This document shows positions 10,224-22,200 of a DNA stretch of 64,000 bases, in pieces. The DNA is from Crossaster papposus (lineage: Eukaryota; Echinodermata; Asteroidea; Velatida; Solasteridae). The stretch covers positions 496,001 through 560,000 of the forward strand of contig JBAIAA010000445.1 in NCBI GenBank assembly GCA_037893245.1. The letters run 5' to 3'. The first letter of the stretch is position 1. Every line of letters begins with the position of its first letter. Made by a program: the position numbers and the translations under genes. The notes under the pieces were generated by a model. It was not told where the DNA came from. It worked only from the letters and a program-made list of their open reading frames with translations, and searched no databases.

Positions 10224-13200
10224 CTGATTGGAACAATGACCCAAACAAATTGTAGAGTTGTAATGAGTCCGAGTCACTGATTTTTGTGAATGGAGGCAAT
10301 TTTAAAAAGTGAGTCGATTAGAATCATTAGGTCAAGAAGGTCGAGTCAAGTATTTAGCTCGAGTCAATTCGAGTCACAATTATTTGAACACCATACAATA
10401 AATAAATAAACACATGCTACAGAAACACAAGGTGGAAGTCCACGACGCCGTACGACACTACTTAGAGAGACAGAGGTCAAGTTTTGTGAATTAATCTCCA
10501 TCGAATTCGACCTGTTACACTATATGTCGGCCATAGACTGGTTCCGGTATTTAGATTTGGTAATGACTTAAACACCATACATTTGTATTTATTTTTGGTC
10601 TCGGTCTTGAAAGTTGTGGTCTTGGTCTCGGTCTCGGCTTGAAAAAGTCTCGGTCTCGGAAGTGTTCGGTCTCGGTCTCGAAAGTGTTAATCTCGGTCTC
10701 GAAAGTGTTAATCTCTGTCTCGAAAGTGTTAATCTCGGTCTCGAAAGTGTTAATCTCGGTCTCGAAAGTGTTAATCTCGGTCTCGGAAGTGTTAATCTCG
10801 GTCTCGGAAGTGTTAATCTCGGTCTCGAAAGTGTTGGTCTCGTTCTCGGAAGCGTTGGTCTCGGTCTCGGAAGCGTTGGTCTCGGTCTCGGAAGCGTTGG
10901 TCTCGGTCTAGGAAGCGTTGGTTTCGTTTTCGGAAGCATTGGTCTCGGAAGCGTTGGTCTCGGTCTCGGAAGCGTTGGTCTCAATCTCAAAACCCTTGGT
11001 CTCGGTCACAACACCGAATAAAAAGCAAGACTATTGTTCAGTTTTCAAGTGTATTGTTCGCGGATACGCTTGGCTGAGCAAGGCGTTAAAATGTGATATA
11101 CAAACAATGAATGCTTACGAGTGCGATGGAAGGAATATTTTCATGAGGGTAAAGTTCGACTGTTCAATTCAAGGTGTACAAAAAAAAATCTTTCGAGGGA
11201 AATTGGTGGGGTTATCTGTAGAAAATTTAAGAGAAACACCTGCTAGGCCCAGAATTAAAGTTTGAAGTTCAAACAATTTTCGGGAACCGAGAAAAATGAG
11301 TGTTTAGCCAATTTTTTTTAACTACATGAATACAAAGGAATGTCCACAGTAGGTATGGAAGGCAAGATCGTGTGTACTTACGAAGACTGGAAGGTAAAGG
11401 TATGATCGTGGGTGACCTTCCCTTGTGTGTTGATGGTGAAGATTCTGGAAACTGGAATGCCCACTGCTCTGTAGGCCCACGTGTCCTGTCAGAAACATAA
11501 ACAACTCAATATCACAATTGGTAATGCAACCATGGGTGGTTTCACCAAATGGTTTTAAAGGTAGAATACACCATTGGAAATTGCTTAAATTATCAGGAAT
11601 GGATGTAAAGAGGGGGGGGGGGGGGAGTAGAAACTCTCTCATAAGCCAAATAGGCTGGCAAAATGTTAAACATGGCGTCGCGCGTAAAACGCATCGACTG
11701 CAGTCCTAATTTTAAATGTGCCAATTTATGGCACATTTATATTAGACAATTCCAGGGGTTAAGATTTGCAAGGCATGATGGGACAACATGGCGCAGCAAG
11801 ATCGTAGCCATGTATATCGTAATGTGTATTATAAAATTGAGTTATACATGGTTAGAAAGCCCACAACCTAAGCTTTAATTTGGTATATAATAAAGCTCCA
11901 TTGCCCCTCTCATTTTGGAGACATGACGTGTTTACATATTGATTACTTTCTCAGAGTTTAAATTACACAACTAAGAAAACAGGCTTTGAAATAGCTGGCT
12001 CTGATGTACTACAACAGAACGATGCACACAAAATGGTCGTTTATTTCCACTTTATTCATCAAAATCAACATTTCTTTAAATGAAACCTGAAACTTTAGGT
12101 ATTATTAAAAGATGTCATTTTGACAAAAAATAAATATCACATTTTGATGAAATGTTTACCCTCTCAACGTTGAGTGGGCCATTACATGATAGTGCACAGC
12201 GCGACTTAAAGGGATCGTTTACGTTTGGTAATTACTCAAAATATTAATGGCAATAAAAACTTACTTGGTAAGAAGTACAGCAGCTTTGGATAGTATAATG
12301 CATTTTTTTAGGTCAAAGTACTGCGGTTATGGACAAAGACATCACTTTTTATCCCAAAAAAATTGAATCTGAGAAGCGTTACTGCAGTGACGTTTCTCAT
12401 ATTGTGTATTCCAATGCAGATTATTTTTCCTGCGTGGACATAACTGCTCCAGATTTTCGGCAATATCTCAAAATTGATAGCACCTTTTGAAATGAAATTT
12501 TTACAGGTTAGTTTTATGGTATATATCTAAAACTATATAGGATTGAAACAAGCAATGGGTTCAAATTACCAAACGTACACGATCCTTTTAATACACCTTT
12601 TTGTAGAGCCGGTCAAAATTCATTTTTTTTTAAAAGCAGATACGTACATTGATTCTGTTTCCGAATCCGGCATAGAAGGGGTTGCAGGGAGTGGTACAGA
12701 TGCTTGATGGAAACAGCGACTGAATATCCTTCAAACATCGGATCTTAAACTCCTCTGGCTTCTTGATTATCACCTCTCTGCAAAATGGAACAGTCCAGGA
12801 CAGTTTAAAAGGTAAGATACGCCATTGGCCATTGGTAATTGCTTGAATTATCATGAATGGGTGGATTTGGGGGTTGTATTTTTATAGTAAATATCGTTTA
12901 ACCAACCCTTTCTGAATGTTTACAATCATAGATGCTGAGAAAAGCAAGAAAAACAGCATTCGTTTTTAACTGGCATCGGGCAGTTATTCTTATGTTGTTC
13001 TTGTTTTTACGCGATCACTAAATCCTTCCCCTTAGATTATGTTCAAATTTGGGGAGATTGTAGATTAATAGTTTGTGATTCAGAAAAAACCCAAAACCTC
13101 AAAATGGTAAAATCCACCCCAAAATGACTTCACGAGTACATTGTAATAAAAAACACTGTTTCGTTGGAACATGTCACATATGTGACCTGGCAAAACAAAA

Positions 13201-16200
13201 TGGGTGGAAAGTTGCAAAATAAAAAATATGACTTTATTACATTTCTAGAAAGATGTATTGTGTGTTGCTGTAGCTTATTTCCTAGCCGCCGCTATACTCT
13301 TTTGAAATAGCTAAAGTCATGCTCCCTTGTTTTGAGAGAATGGAGTTTAACCAGTTCGCGCCGGATGACGTATATAAACGCAAAGTTTCCCCCAAATTCA
13401 AAACTGATGACGCATAAACACGCCAAGTTCAAGTTCGGAAATGTCTGTCAGCAGCGAGCAAGGCCGGAAATGCGTGGGTGTGCTTCCCGGCACTTTCGGC
13501 CTGAACCCGCTTTGGATCGAGTTTCGTTAAAAATAATCCCGTCCCTCGGCTCGGTGATGTTAAAGTAATCCCAGGCGCGAACTGGTTAAAGTCCGTAAAA
13601 CATGCCAACTATACTATCACTCACTGCAATTCAGCCACAAAAAAAACGTTAACAACTCAAAACCGACCACCCACTTGAAAAATTGATGTTTCGGCCAATA
13701 ACTCGTTTTGGCCATGTGTGACTTTCCGCTCATTTCGCGGTACCAGGTTAGATATGAAAGCCAGCTCACCTGTGGAATGCCCGTATGAGTGAGCTCGGGT
13801 TGAGCAGCAGAGGTCCGTCAGGCAGTGCAAATTTATCCTGACAGACGCTTTTCAGGAAGCCTTTTGTATGCCTCGCCTGGCCGATGGCCCTGGAGGAGAG
13901 GTACATGAAGACAAAGCCGTTCTTCTGGATTTGCGAGAAGAGTTGGGCCACTCCACCGTGGGTCCAATCCTTGCCGAGGACGGGTAAAATCTGGCCAAAA
14001 ACGTCCGACCTGAGTGGGTAGGACGTTAAACGACACAGTGTTCAAAGTGAAAACTCGGGCATTAAAGGTGGAATACACCATTGCTAATTGCTTGAATCAT
14101 CATGAATGGGTAGATTTAGGGGTTGTATTTTATAGTAAATATCGTTTAACTGATCTGTCTGAAGTTTTACAATCATGGATGAGAAAAAAGTACGAAAAAC
14201 AGCGTTTGTTTTCAACCGGCGTCGAGCAGTTATTCTTATGTTATCTTAGTTTTTTTCGCCATCGCCGTCCGGTGATCACAAATGTTTCTTTATCAAATTC
14301 TAGTTTTCGGAATAATTACAGGATATCTAGTGCAATCATTTTGCTCGATGCCTAGAATCATTAGTTTCTTTCAAATGATTAAGATATTTCTTAATAATGG
14401 GGTAGTAAATATTTTCGATATCTGCAAATGGTGCATCCTACTTTTAACCCAAACCAAAACATAACAATTTGCTTAGCACTAAGAAGTCTTGGTCAACTTA
14501 AAACAGGTTACCAACCAAAATGTTATGGGCTTTTCATGCTAAGCAAAAACCTGCTGAATACCAGTTACAAACAATATACATCACCCAAAAATTTTTTATT
14601 TTAAAGTTAAGAACCTAGAAAAAAATTTTAAAAGCAAAATCTTAAAAAAACAAACTTCTCCAGGTTTTGTTGGAGCAGGTCACATATCACAAGCAAGGCT
14701 GGAAAATAGCCAAAATGTGCAGTTTTAAAGTTTAGCAAGATTCGCATTTAGAATCTACACCCCTCGTGGGGTGCTGGTGGTCCAGTGGTTACGGTAAAGT
14801 CTGAAGTTTACCGCGATGCGGATTTTCCGCGAAAATCGCGGAATCGGCAAAATCGGCCCAAGAAAGCGGAAAACGCGGTTTTGAAGAAAGTTTGAAAAAT
14901 GAACCAGGAAAAACTATCAAAATGACCGGATAATGAGCAATCCGAGTGATTTTGATAAATAAGAAGAATGAAATCCTTCAAAATACATCGTAATAAATCA
15001 TATTTACCCTCTACAATGTGAAAATTATCGCGTAAAAGCCATGTCGAAAGTTGAAACAGTGACAACTGATTGTTGTTTATACGTTCACGATCGATCGAGC
15101 AAGGCTTGTTGTTGTACTAACTACCACTAGCACTGCATGTAGTGTAGTAACTAGCATTGCACAACACATCGTAGTCAGTGTTTGTCACGTGCAGCCCATT
15201 CGCGGTATTATTCCACTGCTGTGTGGAGTATGTGCATTCATTCACCGTTACCATGTCGACCGCTTGTAGCTGTGTAGCAGTAGTGTGCGGTCACTGGCTA
15301 CATATGTCACGGCTGTACAATGGGGGAAATCTAATTTAGCGCCCTCTTGTGGTTACTAATTGCCAGTCAAACGAAAGCGCATCACAGCGCATGCGCGGTA
15401 GACAAAAACACTGTCATAAACATGGCCGTTCGTGCTTCGGTTTGTACGACGAAAAAAAGTTCAAGATTTTACAAAATTGCAACGTATTTAGACGATATTT
15501 TACCTTGTTTTTTATGAATTATGAAATCTGGAGGAAGCCTAATTCAAGAAAGCAGAAGAAAACGGATTTTGTGAATTATAAAGCAGAAGAAAGCAGAATT
15601 TAGCATTTATAAAGCAGAAAACTTCAGACTTTAGGTTACGGTGTTTGACTCCAGTACGATGGTACGTGGGTTTGAACCCTGCCAGGGAACATGGTGCTTG
15701 TGTTCTTGGGAAAGACACTTTGCTACAATTGCCTCTCTCCATCCAGGAGTAATGGGTACCTGTGAAGGTAGAGACCACATGCGCTGATTTCGAGCCGCTG
15801 CAGAAATGGTCTCGTTCCTGGTGAACAGGGATAATAGTTGTAAAGCACTTTGATACACCCACATTGTGGGAGTCTAAAGCGCTATATGTGACCCGTCATC
15901 ACAAAATGAGCGTAAAGTAGTGCTGGGACTCAAAACCGAATATTCGGTTATTCGAATGTGCTTCCACAAACCGGTTTGGAATTTAGAAACCGAATATTCG
16001 AAAAAAAAAAAAAAAAAAAAAAAGGAATGCTCTTTTTACGATTTCTGGGCAGAAAATAAAAAAATGTTGTTCAGTTTGGAATTCTGATTTGAATTGGTTC
16101 CGTGGACGATCGCTCAAGCGCGGCGAAGTTAATGAGCAAGGCTGGCTGTGCGCCATTGTCATCGATTCAATGGTTACGTGAATAAACACGAGCCACTAGA

Positions 16201-19200
16201 TAAACTCATGAATACAGTCAGCTGGTACGCGGAAAGACGTTCTGTTTGAAGTAGCTGATAGCACGTATTGGAGAACGCAACTTCCATGTCACTTAATCCA
16301 TTAAAATCACTTTTATAAAAAAAATAAAAAAAAATAAATAAAAAAAAATAATAATACATTTTTGGATTTTGTAAACCGATTAACGAATTCGGAGGATCGA
16401 TTATTCGATATTTTCAAATTCGGTTATTCGGTTTTGAAGACCTCCGATTTGTCCCAGCACTAGCGTAAAGTCGGCAAAATCAAAAATTGAGATATGGGTA
16501 TTTCTAAATTCTGTGGAAACAGAGCTTTCCAATGGTATATTATCACTTGGAGGTTTGATACTCAATATTTTTTTTATTTATTTTTTTTAGTCTGGAGTCT
16601 TAATACAGAGATTATGAGAAAACGGGCAATTCTTGCGAGTAATTGTGTGAAAGGCATAGAAAGGCATAGTCAAAATTGTCTTAAAAACTAATTTTGTTTT
16701 TATCTGATCGTCCTGAAAAATTGGGAATTGATTGTTGGGGATTTAGTCTTAATAAACCCCTAATCTCAAAATCGACCACCCCTTCAAATTTTGACTTTGA
16801 CTGGCCGTACTGGGAAATCACTCCGTGCGACTTTACGCTCATTTTGTGATGACAGGTCACATATAAGAACTAACATTATTATTATTATTATTATTATTGA
16901 AACCTTCTATATGCCAAATAGGAACATTTGTAGCGATCATCCTAAGGACTATAAAGTGAAAGATGAAAGCAAAGGAATCAGTGTGAGAATTGGTGGTCCA
17001 TACCTCGTGATGGTTCCGTCAATGTCCGAGATGATAAGCTTGCTATCATGTTTCCAGAGATAGATGGTGGATTCACACATCGTGGTACCTTGGTATCTAG
17101 TCGTTACTGAGTACGTGATGACGTTAGGTCCTGGCTTCAGATTCAACTTGGCCTGTAAAATGCAGAGAAGATGTTACCGGATGAGCCTGAGATTGTCAGT
17201 TAGTCTAACTACATTACTCATACTAACTACATTAGATCAAACTCACCAGCTGGTCAGATGATAACCTGATAGCCTTCTTGTAGATGTTACTGAATGAGCC
17301 AGAGATTGTCGGTTGGTCTAACTACATTACTCATACTAACTACATTAGATCAAACTCACCAGCTGGTCAGATGATAACCCGATAGCCTTCTTGTAGATGT
17401 TACTGGATAAGCCAGAGATTGTCGGTTGGTTTAACTACATTACTCATACTAACAACATTAGATCCAACTCACCAGCTGATCAGATGATAACCTTATAGCC
17501 TTCTTGTAGATGTTACTGAATGAGCCTGAGATTGTCGGTTGGTCTTAATACATTACTCATACTAACTACATTAGATCCAACTCACCAGCTGGTCGAATGC
17601 TAACCTGATAGCCTTCTTGTAGATTTTACTGGATAAGCCAGAGATTGTCGGTTGGTTTAACTACCTTACTCATACTAACTACAATAGGTCCAACTCACCA
17701 GCTGGTCGGATGATAACCTGATAGCCTTCTTCTAGATGTTACTGGATGAGCCTGAGATTGTCGGTTGGTCTAACTACATTACTTATACTAACCACATTAG
17801 ATCCAACTCACCAGCTGGTCGGATGATAACCCGATAGCCTTCTGTAGAAGATGTTACTGGATGAGCCTGAGATTGTCGGTTGGTCTAACTACATTACTCA
17901 TAATAACTACATTAGGTCCAACTCACCAGCTGGTCGGATGATAACCTGATAGCCTTCTTGTATATGTTACTGGATGAGCCAGCGATTGTAGGTTGGTCTA
18001 ACTATGTTACTCATACTAACTACATTAGATCCAACTCAACAACTGGTCAGATGATAACCTGATAGCCTTCTTGTAGATGTTACTAGATGAGCCAGAGATT
18101 GTCGGTTGGTCTAACTACATTACTCATATTAACTACATTAGATCCAACTCACCAGCTGGTCAGATGATAACCTGGTAGCCTTCTTGTAGATGTTACTGGA
18201 TGAGCCAGAGATTGTCGGTTGGTCTAACTACATTACTCATACTAACTACATTAGATCCAACTCACCAGCTGGTCGGATGATAACCTGATAGCCTTCTTGT
18301 AGATGTTACTGGATGAGCCAGAGATTGTCGGTTGGTCTAACTACATTACTCATACTAACTACATTAGATCCAACTCACCAGCTGGTCGGATGATAACCCG
18401 ATAGCCTTGTTGTAGATGTTACTTGATGAGCCAGAGATTGTCGGTTGGTCTAACTACATTACTCATACTAACTACATTAGATCTAACTCACCAGCTGGTC
18501 AGATGATAACCTGATAGCCTTCTTGTAGATGTTACTAGATGAACTAGAGATTGTCGGTTGGTGTTACTACATTACCCATACTAACTACATTAGATCCAAC
18601 TCACCAGCTGGTCGGATGATAACCTGATAGCCTTCTTGTAGATGTTACTGGATGAGACTGAGATTGTCGGTTGGTCATGATCCCCAGCCTTCTCACTAGA
18701 TTCCGTCTCATCGCTCCAATACACGGTGTCATCTCGATGCCTGTTGCAAATGACAATAATAAATGTTGAAAGCATTCCAGTTTGTACAGTCTAAAACCTC
18801 AAAATATTACCCAACTTGTGCATTTTACCGTAGTGTAACTCCATGTGCAACAGCCCCAAAACCCTGTCAATACTTAAACTTGTTTCCAGCCATAAACCAC
18901 TGTACCTGTATACTCCAATCTTGTAATGGCCTGCATTTGTGCATCTACAATACAATCTGTGCGCCGACAACCAGTAGAACAGATTAAAACTGCGCTCGCT
19001 CGGATTTCTGATTAAAATTGGAAAGGTGTTATCTATCACATCACAATTGCCATTCTGCATTAGTGACTGCCTTGTGTGGTACCTTGACTCCTCTCTGTCT
19101 GCGGCCACTTCACTGCTCGCTTCACAGCTGGACTCGGACCCCTGTAGTTAGAAAATATGAATGGTGATTAATAGACAGTTGTATTAGAGTTTCTGCTAAA

Positions 19201-22200
19201 TCTTGCAGAAGTCCTGCGGCAAGTCCCGCGGCAAGTCCCGCGGCAAGTCCCGCGGCAAGTCCCGCCACAAGTTCCGCGGCAAGTCCCGCCACAAGTTCTT
19301 GTAGTATTTGGAATTGCAGGATTTTGCAGAATTCAAGTTATGTGCATGAAAAAAATTGGGTAGGGAGTTAGGGTTAATAAATGGACTATTTTTTCTTTCT
19401 AAAAGCGAGAAAAATAAATATTTAGTCAATGTTCGTTTAACTACGCGCAGGAAAAAAATGTTCACAGTACGTATGGTAGGTATGACCGTTTGTGCTAGCA
19501 ATGTCTGATGCATTTGTTTTCCTTGTCTTGCCTTTTTAGATGGTGTTGTCGGTTGTTTAGAGGTGCCCCATAGCCAGGATGTCAGGCTTCGCTTGCCTTT
19601 AGGAACTTGGTCTTTCATGAGTGTCGTCACAACAGGCTAGAAAAATACAGACAGTTAATTAATGAAAGGCTTCATTAATCATACGCGAAACAAATGCAAA
19701 CGCTAATTTGTGACAACAGGGGTGAGCTTTCGCGCTGTGAATTTGCAAAAGTTAAACCCAAACTCGTACCAAGATACTGACAATTTGGGAGACTGCCAAC
19801 ATAGGGCACGATAGCTCAGTTGGTAGAGCGCCAGTCCGGTGTTCCGAAGATCGCAGGTTCGAGTCCCGTCTTGCCAATTTCTTTGTTCACTTTGATTTTT
19901 GACACTTCAACTCTGGCGAACTTTCACAGCAATTGTTTTGTGATGTCAACATCGCGTCGCATTCGCTTTCGCGTAAAGTATGAACCCAGTTCGGAAGGCG
20001 TTCCAAGAGTCACGCCTATTTCTTAAAAGAAGTCAGTGGTTCTTTCTCATCACACTAAACTGTGTCGTGTTAAATTCGCGGGTGCGGTTTAGTTATTTCT
20101 CGGTGTGAAAGGACCCCTGACTGTGCTTCGCAAAACAGGGCCTGGAGCAAAAACTACTAGCCTAAATCAAGATATCTTGGTATCATTTTACTTCAAGAAA
20201 GATTCTCCATCCATTGGTATAGGTAGTTTTAGCCTCAGGGTAGTGGAAGTATGCTTGTCTGGTTTTTTTTTAATGGCAACCCTGTATATATTATGAACAT
20301 TTCCTAATATTATTATTATTATTAATTATTTCACTAAATGAGCACTTAGGGAGACAAATTAGCGTAAGTTTTTAGGTAATAAGGAGACAGTGACACTTAG
20401 GGAGACATTTCAGTGTCTCCCTAAGTGTCTAGCTACTTTATAAAAAAGATATTTGAAAGTTATTTTTGCTCTAGAATAACAGATTGGGGTCTACCGGTAA
20501 ATAGCATAAATCTCGAAGATCTTAGAGAAAGGGTTAGGATAAACAAGTTAGGACTGCTTTAAGTTTGTGTACATCTCTATGGGATTGTCTCTCCAAGTGT
20601 CGGTGTTTTTTTTATATTATTATTATTATTCTCATTATTATTAAAGGGATCGTATACGTTTGGTAATTACTCCAACAATTAATGGCAATAAAAACTTACT
20701 TGGTAAGAAGTACAACAGCTTTGGATAGTATAATGCATTTTTAGAAACTTTTCACTTCGAAGTACTGCGGTTATGGAAAAAGATATCACTTTTTATACAC
20801 AACAAATTTAATCTGAGAAGCGTTACTGCAGTGACGTTTCTCAGATTGTGTATTCCAATGCAGATTATTCTTCCTGTGTGAACATAACCGCTCAAGATTT
20901 TCGGCAATATCTCAAAATCGATACCATTTGAAATGAAATTTTTACAGGTTAGTTTTATGGTATATATCTATAACTATATAGGATTGAAACAAACAGTGGG
21001 TTCCAATTACCAAACGTATACGATCCCTTTAATTGTGTAATCTCTGCTTAAAGTATTTTGATTTTGAAAACCAAACTCTGCCCGTCTCTGTACCTCGGGT
21101 AGGGGTCTACGGAAGGCTAGATAGGAGATGATGACAGGGCCTGCCGCTTGCCAATTGTAGTACTTGGTGTCTAGTCTGACTACAAGGTTAGGGTTGGCTA
21201 GAAGGCCCGGCGACTTGCAGAACTCATCGTAGGTGACCAGATGCTTCATGAATACATCTGGAAACGACAAAAGACATTGACAGAAATGGGGAACCGGCGA
21301 CATACCGGTAGGAATGGGTAGCTCAGTTGGCAGAGCACCGGTACGGCAACCCGGAGATTGCGGGTTCCACCCTGCTTCAGTCGATTTTTCAGTTCCGGGT
21401 CAAAGGTTAAAGATAGAATACACCATTGGTCATTGCTTGATTTATCAGGAATGGGTAGGTTTTGGGGGTTGTATTTTATCATATGAAGCACGATATGTGG
21501 CAGAGAAAACCCCCCCTCTTTTGTGTTGACCATTGTGTTCCCGGAATCTCAGGAATTCCTTTTAGGTTTCAAGGGGGGATGGGTTAGGTTACAATAGTGT
21601 TGAGTGCGTATAAAGTATAGGGATAAGAGGGGGGTACCCCTCTGCCACATATCGTGCTGGGTATATATTTTATAGTCAATATTGTTTAACTGACCTGTCC
21701 GAAGCTTTACAATCATGGATGCCAAGAAAAGCACGAAAAACAGCGTTTGTTTTCAACCGGCGTCGGGTAGTAGTTCTTATGTTCTTGTATTTTTTGCGAT
21801 TACCGTCCCGCGATCAGTAATTTTGTTTATATAATTCAATTTTTCAAAACAATTACAGGAAATCTAGCGGAATTAATTTGCTGGATGCCTAAAATCGTTA
21901 TTTACTTTCAAAAAAGTAAGATAATTCTTAATAATTCGGAAGTAAAATGTTTTGATATAGACAAATAGTGTATCATACCTATAAAGTTTATTCTGATTGA
22001 CCTCATGCTAAAATTTTCCATTTTTCATTTTCGTTCATAACCTAGATAACTCACCATGGGGTACGCTGTCATCTTCTTCTTTAAGACCACCGCAGAGAGA
22101 CATCTGAAGTTCCATGGAAGACTCACTGAAATAAAATCGCATCGTTAAAAGGTCGTAGGCTCGAGGTTACTATCTGCATCAGAATCCCTGACCCTTATGG

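Noticed and set aside
10589-11021. 133- and 135-codon frames on opposite strands (RPTLPRP- and LGLGSVG-type repeats)
   Set aside because: Translation of the GGTCTCGGTCTC minisatellite in a lipin intron; open by repeat composition only.
17064-17261. Plus-strand frame of 65 codons beside lipin exon 12
   Set aside because: Antisense of exon 12 running into the 113-bp array; no independent support.
17153-18604. CRISPR-like array or repeated coding exons
   Set aside because: There are no variable spacers: the whole 113-bp unit is repeated, it is not a multiple of 3, and units have no acceptor; it is intronic tandem DNA.
19805-19880. Functional tRNA gene
   Set aside because: A and B boxes are good but the anticodon arm cannot pair; sequence like this recurs as SINE heads.
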